Positions 17,186-26,703 of a stretch of DNA of 64,000 nt are shown here, piece by piece. The position numbers were made by a program, and so were the translations under genes. Under the pieces are notes generated by a model, which ran no database searches, was not told the origin of the DNA, and saw nothing but the letters and a program-made list of their open reading frames with translations. This DNA is from Amyelois transitella (lineage: Eukaryota > Arthropoda > Insecta > Lepidoptera > Pyralidae): the NCBI RefSeq assembly GCF_032362555.1, contig NC_083513.1:11941001-12005000 (forward strand), in the 5' to 3' direction. Each line of letters opens with the position of its first letter. The stretch's first letter is position 1.

Positions 17186-18583
17186 TCACGCGTATGCAAT
17201 TCTGGACCTGGCGAGAGCCTCCCACCTTTGCCTGACCTGACAGGCGGAGCTGAAGGCGTTGTGATTGTCACTTACCGCTCTTCGGTCTGCCCGGCAGTTC
17301 AGGCACGATGGGACGGCTCCCGCCATCCAGCCTTGACACTCCGACCTCCGATGCTCCCCGCCGCAGTGACTGCACCTCTCGGTTGTCTCCCTGCAATGCC
17401 TCCTGCCGTGGCCGTAGCCCAGGCACATCGAGCACTGGACCAGCGGAGAATAGTCCTCCGCCTGGACCCGCTGCATGTCGATGCGCGCTGAGCCGGCCAC
17501 GACCAAGGTCTTCCACATTTTGGGAGGCACGCTCAGGACAATGTGCTCCAACAGCGGGTTTCGAGCCTTCTTCCTGAACTTAAATTCGATGGCCATGTCT
17601 TCCTCCTTAAGGTTCTCAAATATCTTGCTATTTTGTTGCACTAATTTATCGATTATTTCCTCGTTTTTGTTTTTCATGATAACATTTTTCAAGACAATAA
17701 GGGGGTTCTTGTTATGCACGTCTCTTGCCTGCAACTTCTCTAGGCCATTTATCCTGTTCTTGAGCTTCTCCCTTCCTTCCTTTGTCCTACAGCTTATAAT
17801 GAGCTTCCTGTCCCTTGTTTTCCGTATCTTCTCTATCCTAACCCAGTCCCCGCCCTCTCCCGCCACTTCTCTAATTTGGTCCAGCACCTCGTCACCTGTT
17901 TCCACTCCTGCCTTGTCGTTGACAATAACGGAGTGGTAGGTGACGGATGGTTCCTTCACATTGGCGACGACCTGCGAATACGTTCGGGGCTGCGTACCTG
18001 TGTCTGCTCCTGACTCGGTCCGACTGTTGAAAGCCTCCTTGAGATCCCGTAAGGTCTTTGAGTTCTCTTCCATCCGGTCGGTCAACATCTTCAGATGGTT
18101 CTTGATGTCCCCGATTTTCACTTCTTCCTCAGGAGCAGGGGAAGTCTGCGTTCTCACGCATGGATTTTGACCTGGTGTGAAGTTTTTCAATTCCTGATAA
18201 ATGGCCAGATCACACACCAGGTCGTCCACCACTTTTAACTTTTGGATAACTGAGTCTTTGGTCGTTCGCTTTAATCGAAGCGCCGTTTCGACCTCGTTAA
18301 TGGCAGCTTCCAGGAGGCTTCTGATGTTGCCGCCCAACTTATCCCGATCGTCATCTGTCAAAATCTTCCTCCTGTTTTCCTCTCTTAGGAGCGGGGTTTT
18401 TGGGAAATGTTGTATAAATTTACTCCTGGTTATGGGAGTAGCCCATTCCGCTGCAGGTACACTGGGAGGGGAGTCTGTGAGGGAGGAGTCACTCGGCAGT
18501 TGAGTGGGAGAAAGAATGTTGTCATCGTGGTAGGAAAGTGTCTTTTTAAAAGACACGGTCTTTGGTATTGGGTTAAGAGTCAT
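17186..18583 (-). CDS. Gag-like protein, only ORF of G1
   Basis: A 465-residue Gag-like protein. The N-terminus is Ser/Pro-rich. A conserved motif follows (RSKFIQHFPKTPLLREENRRKIL, about 55-75), then a helical segment with ALRLKRTTKDSV and a variable linker. A conserved domain begins at VNDKAGVETGDEVL (about 235). Three zinc knuckles lie at about 382-450: CSMC...H...C, CSHC...H...C and CLNC...H...C. It ends ...ALARSRIAYA, matching ALARSAVAYC at the end of the T2 ORF1, so it is a complete ORF1 with no ORF2 after it. Likely role: RNA packaging and telomere targeting. Confidence 0.92.
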   Translation of the reverse strand: MTLNPIPKTVSFKKTLSYHDDNILSPTQLPSDSSLTDSPPSVPAAEWATPITRSKFIQHFPKTPLLREENRRKILTDDDRDKLGGNIRSLLEAAINEVETALRLKRTTKDSVIQKLKVVDDLVCDLAIYQELKNFTPGQNPCVRTQTSPAPEEEVKIGDIKNHLKMLTDRMEENSKTLRDLKEAFNSRTESGADTGTQPRTYSQVVANVKEPSVTYHSVIVNDKAGVETGDEVLDQIREVAGEGGDWVRIEKIRKTRDRKLIISCRTKEGREKLKNRINGLEKLQARDVHNKNPLIVLKNVIMKNKNEEIIDKLVQQNSKIFENLKEEDMAIEFKFRKKARNPLLEHIVLSVPPKMWKTLVVAGSARIDMQRVQAEDYSPLVQCSMCLGYGHGRRHCRETTERCSHCGGEHRRSECQGWMAGAVPSCLNCRADRRAVSDNHNAFSSACQVRQRWEALARSRIAYA

Positions 18584-18918
18584 GATTTTTTAAAAAGTAA
18601 ATTTGTATAAGTTGTAAAAGAGATTATGTATATCATAAAAATATGATAAAAGAAAAAACTAAGGTCACGATTTTAAAATAATAAAAAGAAAATTATTTAC
18701 AGTTTCTTATTCTAGGATTGCACGTGTTCTTATGCCTTTACGCAAGGCCTGCAGATCTGGATCTAGATAAATCCAGGAAAATCTTCACAATCCTGTCCAG
18801 CTTGGAGTAGTCCTTGGAAACCAGGTATTTATACCGTGACACTGAGCACTTATGATCACTAATTTTCAACTTAATTTACACAATTTTTTATTTTTCGCAA
18901 TTTTTCACTATTTTTATT

Positions 18919-18968
18919 CACGGAGCGCGTCGGAGCACGTCTGCACTCCACGACGGCTCGAAGCAGAC
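18919..18968 (-). promoter_or_regulatory. Conserved GC-rich 5' leader of G elements
   Basis: The first 50 or so bases of the element are conserved in all five complete copies (also 29434-29484, 50716-50764, 53990-54039, 57333-57381). GTCTGC pairs with GCAGAC 24 bases on, and an inner C-G pair in G1 is G-C in G2. It is the transcription start region, an internal promoter or a processed structured end. These cannot be separated from sequence alone. Confidence 0.6.
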
Positions 18969-19067
18969 GGTTAGGTTAGGTTAGGTTAGGTTAGGTTAGG
19001 TTAGGTTAGGTTAGGTTAGGTTAGGTTAGGTTAGGTTAGGTTAGGTTAGGTTAGGTTAGGTTAGGTT
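18969..19067 (+). repeat. Telomeric (TTAGG)n array
   Basis: About 20 perfect GGTTA units between the 5' end of G1 and the truncated 5' end of a family B copy. Confidence 0.97.
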
Positions 19068-20438
19068 CTTCCATGGCCCTCGGAGGAAGCCGCCTGCAGA
19101 CGCCAGTCTGACGGTTGGAGGTGTTTCAATTGCCATCAAGCAATCGATGCGCTACCTGGGCATCGTTCTTGATGGCAGATGGAACTTCGGCGCCCACTTC
19201 GCGGAATTAGCGCCGCGCGTGACGACGGCGGCCGGAGCGCTGACTCGGCTCATGCCGAATCTGGGAGGTCCAGAAGCGTCCTGCAGGCGCTTGTACATGG
19301 GGGTCGTGCGATCAATAGCCCTTTACGGGGCCCCCGTATGGGCGGATGCGCTCTCTCGCCAAAACCTCGCCTCCCTGCGGAGGCCACAGAGGCTGATGGC
19401 GACGAGAGCCGCAAGGGGATATCGCACGATCTCCTTTGAGGCAGCGTCTGTGCTGGCCGGTTCCATTCCCTGGGACCTAGAGGCGAAAACCCTCGCGTCG
19501 CTGTTCTTCTGGCGCGAGGAGGCCGTGGCCCAGGGTCACCGGTTAGCACCGAGGGAGATCGCAGGACGCCGCAATGAGCTGTGTCAGCGCTCCATTGAAG
19601 AGTGGTCCCAAAGGCTGGAGCAGCCGACTGCTGGGCGTAGAACCGTCGAGGCGGTCCGTCCGGTGTTGGGACAGTGGTTGGCGAGGCAGCACGGTAGCCT
19701 GACTTACCGTCTGACCCAGATGCTCTCCGGACATGGTTGTTTCGGAGGGTATCTGTGTCTGATCGGTCGGGAGCCGTCTGCTGTCTGCCACCACTGTGAC
19801 GGATGTGCTGACGAGGACGCCCAGCACACCTTGGAGGTTTGCCCAGCCTGGGACCAAGACCGTGCGGAGCTTCGCGCGGTCGTGGGGGACGACCTTTCTC
19901 TGCCGGCTGTCGTGAGACAGATGGTCGACAGCGAGAGGTCGTGGACAGCAGTGCAGACCTTTGCGGAGAGCGTCATGCTCCGCAAAGAGGCGGCGGAAAG
20001 GGTGAGAGAGGACACGTCCGACCTCCCCATACGCCGCCGGCGCACTGGGCGCAGGAGGCGGGCATACGCCCTGCACCTGCTGCCCCCACAATAAGGGCCG
20101 GTCGGGCGGCGGAAACGGGATTCCGCTGCCTGGCGAAACGGCCCTGGGTCGAAGGCGCGCTTGTGCCAGGCGCGCCCTCCTCTAGCGGGTAGAATTGAAG
20201 GCCGACGGGTCACCCCGCTGGCCGCTCAGTGGAGAGCGGCCGAGCCGAGGCCGCCGTGGAAGCGGCCGCCGCGTCAGGAGTATGAGCGAGGGCAGCTCAC
20301 ACTCCTGGCAACGAAGCGGTAGGCGATGGCACCGTGTGGTTTTAGTGGGTTCAAGCCCCACATAACCCGACCGACTTCCCGTAGCCGGCCGGGTAGACGA
20401 AGGTCTTTCCACACGTTAAAAAAAAAAAAAAAAAAAAA
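19068..20438 (+). mobile_element. B2: SART-like family B element, 5'-truncated
   Basis: Begins inside ORF2 at the point matching 36178 of the full-length family B copy and runs to a 323-base 3' UTR and a 21-base poly(A). It is nearly identical to both other family B copies. A truncated insertion with no 5' UTR. Confidence 0.95.
19069..20094 (+). CDS. ORF2 C-terminal fragment (B2)
   Basis: 342 open codons from the telomere junction to TAA 20092-20094. It starts after the catalytic YADD, so it holds only the thumb-like region (RYLGIVLDGRWNFGAHF...), the C-terminal zinc motif CHHC...H-T-L-E-V-C and the Arg-rich end. No endonuclease and no active RT could be made. The frame is undamaged, consistent with a young truncated insertion. 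Confidence 0.92.
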   Translation, partial: FHGPRRKPPADASLTVGGVSIAIKQSMRYLGIVLDGRWNFGAHFAELAPRVTTAAGALTRLMPNLGGPEASCRRLYMGVVRSIALYGAPVWADALSRQNLASLRRPQRLMATRAARGYRTISFEAASVLAGSIPWDLEAKTLASLFFWREEAVAQGHRLAPREIAGRRNELCQRSIEEWSQRLEQPTAGRRTVEAVRPVLGQWLARQHGSLTYRLTQMLSGHGCFGGYLCLIGREPSAVCHHCDGCADEDAQHTLEVCPAWDQDRAELRAVVGDDLSLPAVVRQMVDSERSWTAVQTFAESVMLRKEAAERVREDTSDLPIRRRRTGRRRRAYALHLLPPQ

Positions 20439-20497
20439 GGTTAGGTTAGGTTAGGTTAGGTTAGGTTAGGTTAGGTTAGGTTAGGTTAGGTTAGGTT
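20439..20497 (+). repeat. Telomeric (TTAGG)n array
   Basis: About 12 GGTTA units between B2 and S4. Confidence 0.97.
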
Positions 20498-21189
20498 GAG
20501 GTTTATCTTTGGTCGGACTTGTGCGATAATTTGCAATTCGGATAAAATAAATTCTCACACAATTTTTGGCATACATATGGTTCTTGATTTTCGCTTTTTG
20601 GATTGGATTTTGACGTTTTTTAGTTTTTGTTTGCTATTTATTTCTGACAGTGTATTTACTTTTTCGTTTATATCTTTTCTTTTCTTTTCTTTTCTTTTGT
20701 TTTTCTTTTTTCTTGTGAAGGGCTTCGCTTGTCCTCAGGGACTGCCGTTTACCGCGTAATTTTTGGACTCTCCGTTCAAAAGTTACGGGGCTAAACGTGC
20801 TCTTCACTTTTAAATTTATTTTGTGTATCTGTGTTTTTAATTTTATTTGTAAAATTCATATCTTTTTTCTTTTCTTTCTTTCTCATCTGCAATCTTGTGT
20901 GTCGTTTGGGTCTTCGTGAGCACTATATAGCTTTCCTTTGCACTGTAACCATTGGACCGTTGGTTCCAAAGTTATAGTGCAAAAACAGGATTGCTATTAT
21001 TTTTCTCACAGGAGACGCTTGCGCCAAATAAGTTTTGCAGGTGTTCCTTTTGTTTCTACTCCCCAACCCTTTGGGTTAGGTGAGTTTTTGTGCTTGAGGG
21101 TGAAAGGGGGTGAGTTTCGCCCCCCTTTGCCTTATTTCGTGTGGTTGTGGGAACAATAGTTTCCAAGTTATTGGGTCAAAAATCCCAAC

Positions 21190-23172
21190 ATGTCGGGCCG
21201 AAATTCGGCCAGATGCAGCCGAGGGCGGTCGGTAACCCCCCGAGGCGCCAAGGAGGGCTCTAAGTCGGCGTACAGCAGCCTGGGAGGGTCACTGTATGCC
21301 ACGGACTGCTCCGACTCGGAGGGGGAACTACTTCCTGAGGTGACGATGGTGGCGGGCCCTACTTCTCTGAAGAGAAGGGCCGAAAATGCTGAGGTGGACA
21401 TGCTCCCCGAAAAGGGTGCTAAAACTAGCATGTCAAAAAGAGGGCGTGCGCCTGCAAAGGCGACCAGTGCGGGACTAAGCCAGGCAAAGGCTAAACTGTC
21501 ACTGATGGCGTCGGAATTTGCCGACTTCGAGGACGAGGCTGACAAAGCGGCGGGTTACTTGAGGGATACTCCCCAAGTTAACATCGATGAGGCCTCAATA
21601 GTGGACGGTCAGCTGGAGGTGGTGCGCAAGGCGGCTCGGACCGTATTAGAGGAGGCCAAGAAGTCCGGCAACCTAAAGGGGACGACCTGGGCCAAAATGA
21701 AGTCCGCCTGCGCCGAAATCCTCGAAGCGGCGGACAAAATCGCGGACCGAGGCGAGGAGTCCGAGGTCATCCGCAAAATGGCGGCGGACAACAAGAGGAT
21801 GCGGGAGGAACTAGCTCTGCTTAGGCAAGAAACCAAAGCCCTCCGAACCGCATTCTCCGAGAGGAAGGCCCCCAATACGGAGCCATTGGCCTCGACGGCC
21901 GACATTATGGCCCAGGTTGACCGCTCCATGCGGTCGTTCGGAGAGTCCCTCACCAGGGACCTTTTCCTCTCTCTGGGGGGAATGATGAACGACCGCATAA
22001 AGGAGCTAGAGAAGAGGGCCATTGTTGCCCCTGAGGAGGTGCTGCGTCCACCGCTTGCGGCTGACCGTCGCAACAAGGAGGCAGGGAAGGCACAAGATGC
22101 CAAAAAAGCCGAGGCACCGATACAGCCCGGAAATGTGGGGGCAGCTGCAGGCTCCACCCTGATGCCCCCGGCAAGACCTGGCCCGGCGCCCAAAGCGCCA
22201 AAAGCCACAGCGGCAAAGGCCCAGCAACCTCCCTCACAGGATGCTTCTGGCGCCCCACCCCAGGAAGAACCCACCCCCTCCTCCTCTTGGACGGAGGTGG
22301 TTAAAAAGGGGAAAAATAAGGGGAAGGGGAAAAAATCCTCCCCTCCTGAGGTGGATAGTGCGGCTCCTCGCCCCACGGCCCCCGCACCGGTCAAGCGGCA
22401 GTATGCCCTTCCCAAATCAACGGCTGTGGTGGTAACTCTCAAGTCGGGTGCCACAGTCGACTACAAAACTGTGATGGGAAGGGTCACCACGATAAAACTG
22501 GCGACAGTGGGTGTTGAACACGTGGCGGTGAGGAGTACGGCGACGGGCGCCAGAATTATCGAGATTCCCGGAAACGACAGCAGCGTTGTCGCTGACAACC
22601 TTGCTGACAAAATCCGGGAACTGGTGGGGGATGTGGCTGAGGTCACGAGGCCGTACAAAACGGCCCAAATCAAAATCTCCGGGTTTGACGAATCAGTCAC
22701 CCCGGAGACCTTGCGGAATGAGGTGTCCCTGGCCGGCAAATGTCCACCGGATCACGTAAAGGTGGGGCAGATCCGCATGACACCGGACTTCACCGGGGCT
22801 GTCATCGTGACCTGCCCTGTAGCTGTGGCCAACGCCCTCGTGGCAGACGGCCGTATATTAATTGGTTGGTCGTCTGCCAAAATCACTGGCCTGGAACCCC
22901 TGCCCATGCGCTGTTTCAGGTGCATGGGTTTGGGCCATACGAGGGCGTTGTGCCCATCACCGGTGGACAGGTCGGAACTCTGCCATAGATGCGGGAAAAC
23001 GGGGCACCTCACACAGCAATGTGTGGAGAAGGAGCCCTGGTGCGCGGTGTGCCATCATGCCAAACTCCCGGCGAAGCACACAATGGGAGGGAAGGCGTGT
23101 AACCCCCCGCGCACCAAGGGACGACTGGAGCCCACTGGGCTGAAAAGCGTAGGCAACACAATGGAGCACTAA
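21190..23172 (+). CDS. ORF1 Gag-like protein (S4)
   Basis: A 660-residue Gag-like protein, the same length as in S3 and with the same N-terminus. Helical, charged region at about 95-270, P/A/K-rich linker, then three zinc knuckles near the C-terminus (CFRC...H...C, CHRC...H...C, CAVC...H...C). Part of the middle (GKAQDAKK...IQPGNVGAAAG) is closer to S1 than to S3. It would form the RNP with element RNA. Stop and ORF2 start overlap as TAATG. Confidence 0.95.
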   Translation: MSGRNSARCSRGRSVTPRGAKEGSKSAYSSLGGSLYATDCSDSEGELLPEVTMVAGPTSLKRRAENAEVDMLPEKGAKTSMSKRGRAPAKATSAGLSQAKAKLSLMASEFADFEDEADKAAGYLRDTPQVNIDEASIVDGQLEVVRKAARTVLEEAKKSGNLKGTTWAKMKSACAEILEAADKIADRGEESEVIRKMAADNKRMREELALLRQETKALRTAFSERKAPNTEPLASTADIMAQVDRSMRSFGESLTRDLFLSLGGMMNDRIKELEKRAIVAPEEVLRPPLAADRRNKEAGKAQDAKKAEAPIQPGNVGAAAGSTLMPPARPGPAPKAPKATAAKAQQPPSQDASGAPPQEEPTPSSSWTEVVKKGKNKGKGKKSSPPEVDSAAPRPTAPAPVKRQYALPKSTAVVVTLKSGATVDYKTVMGRVTTIKLATVGVEHVAVRSTATGARIIEIPGNDSSVVADNLADKIRELVGDVAEVTRPYKTAQIKISGFDESVTPETLRNEVSLAGKCPPDHVKVGQIRMTPDFTGAVIVTCPVAVANALVADGRILIGWSSAKITGLEPLPMRCFRCMGLGHTRALCPSPVDRSELCHRCGKTGHLTQQCVEKEPWCAVCHHAKLPAKHTMGGKACNPPRTKGRLEPTGLKSVGNTMEH

Positions 23173-26100
23173 TGCCCAGACACCAACACCAAGCACTTGA
23201 GCTGCTGCAGTGCAACGTCAACCACTCCGCCCGCGCGCAAGACCTCTTGATGCAACACCTGGCGGAGTGGGGCATTAGTGCTGCCATTGTGTCTGAGCCG
23301 TACCTTGTTCCCCCACTCCCTACGTGGGTAAGGGACACGGAGGGAGAGGTCGCGGTGACCATACCCCGGTTGGGAGACCGGCCTCCTCTGGTCAAGCAGA
23401 GTGCAGGCCGGGGCTACGTTGCGGCCAGATGGGGCGACATGGTTCTTGTCGCTGTGTACTTCGCCCCATCTAGACCGCGACGGGAGTTTGAGTCCCTCCT
23501 CTTGGAGGTGGGGCGGATTATTGCGGGAGCGGCGCCCATGCCTGTAATAGTGGCGGGGGACTTTAATGCCAAGTCTTTGGTATGGGGTTCCCCCGTCACT
23601 GACCTGCGCGGCAGGATCCTCTCCGACTGGATGGTGGCATCGGGTCTGTGTGTCCTAAACCAGGGCACTGCCAACACTTGTGTACGGTGGAATGGGGGCT
23701 CTATAGTGGACGTTTCGTTTGCTACCCCTTCCGCCGCTGCACGTGTCACAGGTTGGCGTGTCCTGGGGGATGTGGAGACCCTCTCCGACCATTTATATGT
23801 TCGGATGTCGGTCTCCAGACCGGCTTCGGTGCGGCCGCCCAGTCAAGGTCGCAATCTCCCAAGGGACCGGTTCCGCAAGTGGAACCTGGCCAGCCTCGAC
23901 GCTGACTCAGCTGAAGAGGCGGCCATGATAGAACGTTGGCGAACACCATCGCCAGACCGGTCCCTCGACGTGGAGGAGAGGGCCTGCCGCTTTCGGGCGT
24001 CGCTTGTCGCAGTCTGCGACGCCTCCATGAGGAGATCGGGTCCGCCGCCTAATAAAAAACGGGTACACTGGTGGTCGGAGGAGATCGCCGTACTCCGACG
24101 CACCAGCAATAGTGCCCGCCGGGCATACACCCGGTGTAGGCGGCGACGGACGACCGTGGAGGGTGAGGAGGAGCTCCTGCGCACGGCACTCAGAGAGGCT
24201 AAGGAGGCCCTGTCCAAGGCGATTGCCAAGGCCAAGGACGAATCCTACAAAGAGTTCTTGGCCGCCTTGGACCGGGACCCTTGGGGGCGGCCGTATAAAC
24301 TTGTACGGAACAAGATGCAGTGTGCCGCCCCGATGGCCTCTCTCGAACCGGAGCTCCTCCGAAACGTGGTGGAGGGACTCTTCCCCGAGGTCCCAGTGTT
24401 TGCCCCTCCGAGAATGGCTGCCCCGGAGCGGGAGTCCTCCGATATGACGGAAGTGCCGCCGGTCACTGACGCTGAGATGGAGCGGGTCATAGACCGACTC
24501 CATCGAAGCAAAAAGGCGCCGGGTCCTGATGGGGTCCCGGGCCGAGTCATACCGGTGGCGCTTATACACCTTGGGGATCGCCTGAGGGACTTATTTGAAG
24601 ATTGCCTCCAAACAGGGCGGTTCCCAGGGGTATGGAAGGAAGGCCGGCTCTGCCTTCTGAGGAAAGAGGGTCGGCCAGAGGACTCCCCCAGCGGATGGAG
24701 GCCCCTTGTAATGCTGGATGAATCCGGAAAGATGCTCGAACGAGTAATAGCGTCCCGGATCATCCGGCATCTTGAAAACACGGGGCCGGACATCTCGGAC
24801 CGCCAGTTCGGGTTCCGGACTGGGCGGTCTACCATCGACGCGATCGGGGCACTGAGGGACTTCTCGGAGAGGGCAACTGAGAGGGGGGGTGGGGCCGTGG
24901 CTGTGTCCCTTGACATCGCCAACGCCTTCGGCTCCATCCCCTTTGAGGTGATAAAGGAGGCACTTCGGTTCCACGGGGTGCCCCTTTATCTACGGAGGAT
25001 CGTGGAGCACTACCTCACGGCGAGGGTAGTGCTCTACGAGAATAAGGATGGCATAATAACGTCGAGGGCAATGGTCTGCGGTGTTCCCCAGGGGTCGGTG
25101 CTAGGACCCCTGCTGTGGAACATCGGCTATGACTGGGCCATCCGCGGGGTCCTCTTGCCCCGGATGGCGGTCATCTGTTATGCGGATGACACGATGGTCG
25201 CTGTCTGGGGCGAAGAATTGGAGGGGACCCTACGCAGAGCGGCAGTCGCGGCAGACCTGATGGTTTACCGCATCAGGCTGCTGGGACTGAGGGTGGCCCT
25301 CAACAAAACTGAGGCCATTGCCTTCGGCGGAAGAGGTTGGAGGCCTCCGGCTGGCGCGTCCATTCCAGTAGATGGAGAAAGAGTCCGGATGATGCCGAAC
25401 ATCAAATATCTCGGCATCATACTGGACCCACGGTGGGACTTCGGGGAGCACTTTAGGCGAATGGCTCCCCGAATCGTTGGTGCAGCGTCAGCACTCAGCC
25501 GACTGCTGCCCAACGTAGGAGGGCCGGGTGCCCCGTGCCGTCGCCTGTACGCGAATGTCACTCGTAGCATGGCACTGTACGGGGCACCGATATGGGCGGA
25601 TAGGCTCTCCGCTGCCAACAAGGCCCTGCTTCGGCGGCCACAAAGAGTGGTAGCCATCCGAATATGCAGGGCCTACATAACGGTGGCGTGGGCGGCAGCC
25701 TGCGCCTTAGCTGGCACCCCACCGTGGGAACTGGACGCGCTGGCCCATATGGAGGCCTACAAGGAGAGGGCAAGGTGGCGGGCTCTGCCTGCCGCCGAAA
25801 GAGAAGTGGACGGCAGAGGCAGGGAGACGTGGGACCTGGTCGTGGCTAGGTTACGGGAGCGATGGAGGAGTGACCTCGAAAACTCCGAATTCGGAGTTCG
25901 CACCATCGGGGCACTCCTTCCATCGCTGGACAAATGGCTGGATCGACGCCACGGCCAGGTGTCATACAGGTTGGCACAGGTAATGACCGGGCATGGCTGC
26001 TTCGGTCATTACCTGTACCGTATTGGGAAAGAGGGCAGCGAGGTCTGCCATGAGTGTGGAGAGCCGGACGACACGGCCCAACACACTCTGGCAGACTGCT

Positions 26101-26354
26101 CAAGGTGGTCGGCGCAGCGGCAAGAGCTGGTAGAGGTTTTGGGGGATGGCGACCTCTCGCTGCATAACGTCGTTGACAGGATGTTATGCAGCGAGAGGAA
26201 CTGGGTGGCGGTTGCTTCCTTCTGTGAGACCGTCATCTCGCAGAAGGAGGCTGCTGAGAGGGCGCGGGAGGAAGATCCAAACGCGCCCTCACATAGACGT
26301 GGACGGGGTGGTAGAAGGCGAGCGCGTTACCGCGCTCGCCTACTCCCCCAATAG
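23172..26354 (+). CDS. ORF2 endonuclease-reverse transcriptase (S4)
   Basis: A 1060-residue endonuclease/RT with intact motifs: Q-C-N, SEP, GDFNAKS, SDH, LDIANAF, YADD (here YADDTMV) and the C-terminal CHEC...H...C. Endonuclease region and C-terminal third share the S1-type residues (FNAKSLVWG, PRWDF, EREVDGRGRETWD). The middle shares S2/S3-type residues (RWRTPSPD; HLENTGPD as in S2). This points to recombination or template switching between family A copies. Function as for the other SART-like ORF2 proteins. Confidence 0.95.
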   Translation: MPRHQHQALELLQCNVNHSARAQDLLMQHLAEWGISAAIVSEPYLVPPLPTWVRDTEGEVAVTIPRLGDRPPLVKQSAGRGYVAARWGDMVLVAVYFAPSRPRREFESLLLEVGRIIAGAAPMPVIVAGDFNAKSLVWGSPVTDLRGRILSDWMVASGLCVLNQGTANTCVRWNGGSIVDVSFATPSAAARVTGWRVLGDVETLSDHLYVRMSVSRPASVRPPSQGRNLPRDRFRKWNLASLDADSAEEAAMIERWRTPSPDRSLDVEERACRFRASLVAVCDASMRRSGPPPNKKRVHWWSEEIAVLRRTSNSARRAYTRCRRRRTTVEGEEELLRTALREAKEALSKAIAKAKDESYKEFLAALDRDPWGRPYKLVRNKMQCAAPMASLEPELLRNVVEGLFPEVPVFAPPRMAAPERESSDMTEVPPVTDAEMERVIDRLHRSKKAPGPDGVPGRVIPVALIHLGDRLRDLFEDCLQTGRFPGVWKEGRLCLLRKEGRPEDSPSGWRPLVMLDESGKMLERVIASRIIRHLENTGPDISDRQFGFRTGRSTIDAIGALRDFSERATERGGGAVAVSLDIANAFGSIPFEVIKEALRFHGVPLYLRRIVEHYLTARVVLYENKDGIITSRAMVCGVPQGSVLGPLLWNIGYDWAIRGVLLPRMAVICYADDTMVAVWGEELEGTLRRAAVAADLMVYRIRLLGLRVALNKTEAIAFGGRGWRPPAGASIPVDGERVRMMPNIKYLGIILDPRWDFGEHFRRMAPRIVGAASALSRLLPNVGGPGAPCRRLYANVTRSMALYGAPIWADRLSAANKALLRRPQRVVAIRICRAYITVAWAAACALAGTPPWELDALAHMEAYKERARWRALPAAEREVDGRGRETWDLVVARLRERWRSDLENSEFGVRTIGALLPSLDKWLDRRHGQVSYRLAQVMTGHGCFGHYLYRIGKEGSEVCHECGEPDDTAQHTLADCSRWSAQRQELVEVLGDGDLSLHNVVDRMLCSERNWVAVASFCETVISQKEAAERAREEDPNAPSHRRGRGGRRRARYRARLLPQ

Positions 26355-26614
26355 GACGCCTAGTCCTGGAAAGAATGGGCGACTAGCAACTTACTAGTCG
26401 CCCAATAAAGCAAGATCCTTGGTAAAGCCGCACCGAGGAGCCAGAGGGCATCATGGTAGAATGCATAGCCGATCCCATGATGCCTTCGAAATGGCAGGAA
26501 GGAAGCGCCGGAGGGGTTTTAGTGCGGTAGTCTGGCACAATCGGTGCCAGGAGTCCCACACTCTCCCGGGTGAAGACCCGGGGGGTCGTCCGTAAATGGA
26601 TTTCCCCTTCGTAA

Positions 26615-26664
<50 letters not shown>

Positions 26665-26666
<2 letters not shown>

Positions 26667-26703
26667 TTAGGTTAGGTTAGGTTAGGTTAGGTTAGGTTAG
26701 GTT
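26665..26703 (+). repeat. Telomeric (TTAGG)n array
   Basis: About 8 GGTTA units, tail to tail between S4 (+) and G2 (-). Confidence 0.97.

Larger units (their letters stand above)
16214..18968 (-). mobile_element. G1: gag-only TRAS-orientation non-LTR element
   Basis: Complete 2.75-kb element: 5' leader at 18584-18968, one Gag ORF, a 938-base AT-rich 3' UTR (16248-17185) and a 34-base poly(A) (poly(T) at 16214-16247). No RT or endonuclease frame and no ORF2 remnant is visible. The 5' end (GTCTGCTTCGAGC on the - strand) is the same as in G2, G4, G5 and G6. The 3' end has a hairpin just before the tail. The compact, repeated form (six copies here) shows a defined non-autonomous family and not random deletions. 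Confidence 0.9.
20498..26664 (+). mobile_element. S4: full-length SART-like family A element
   Basis: Complete element: 5' UTR (20498-21189), two intact ORFs, 3' UTR (26355-26615) and a 49-base poly(A). Its 5' end has about 13 more bases (GAGGTTTATCTTT) than S3 before the shared GGTCGGACTT. ORF2 is a mosaic of S1-like and S2/S3-like stretches. The 3' UTR hairpins are present, with single changes. Confidence 0.96.

Noticed and set aside
17228..18610. Several + strand open frames across the G1 Gag (and the same over G2, G4, G5, G6)
   Set aside because: They are antisense to the Gag ORF, have no motifs, and change freely between copies while the Gag is kept.
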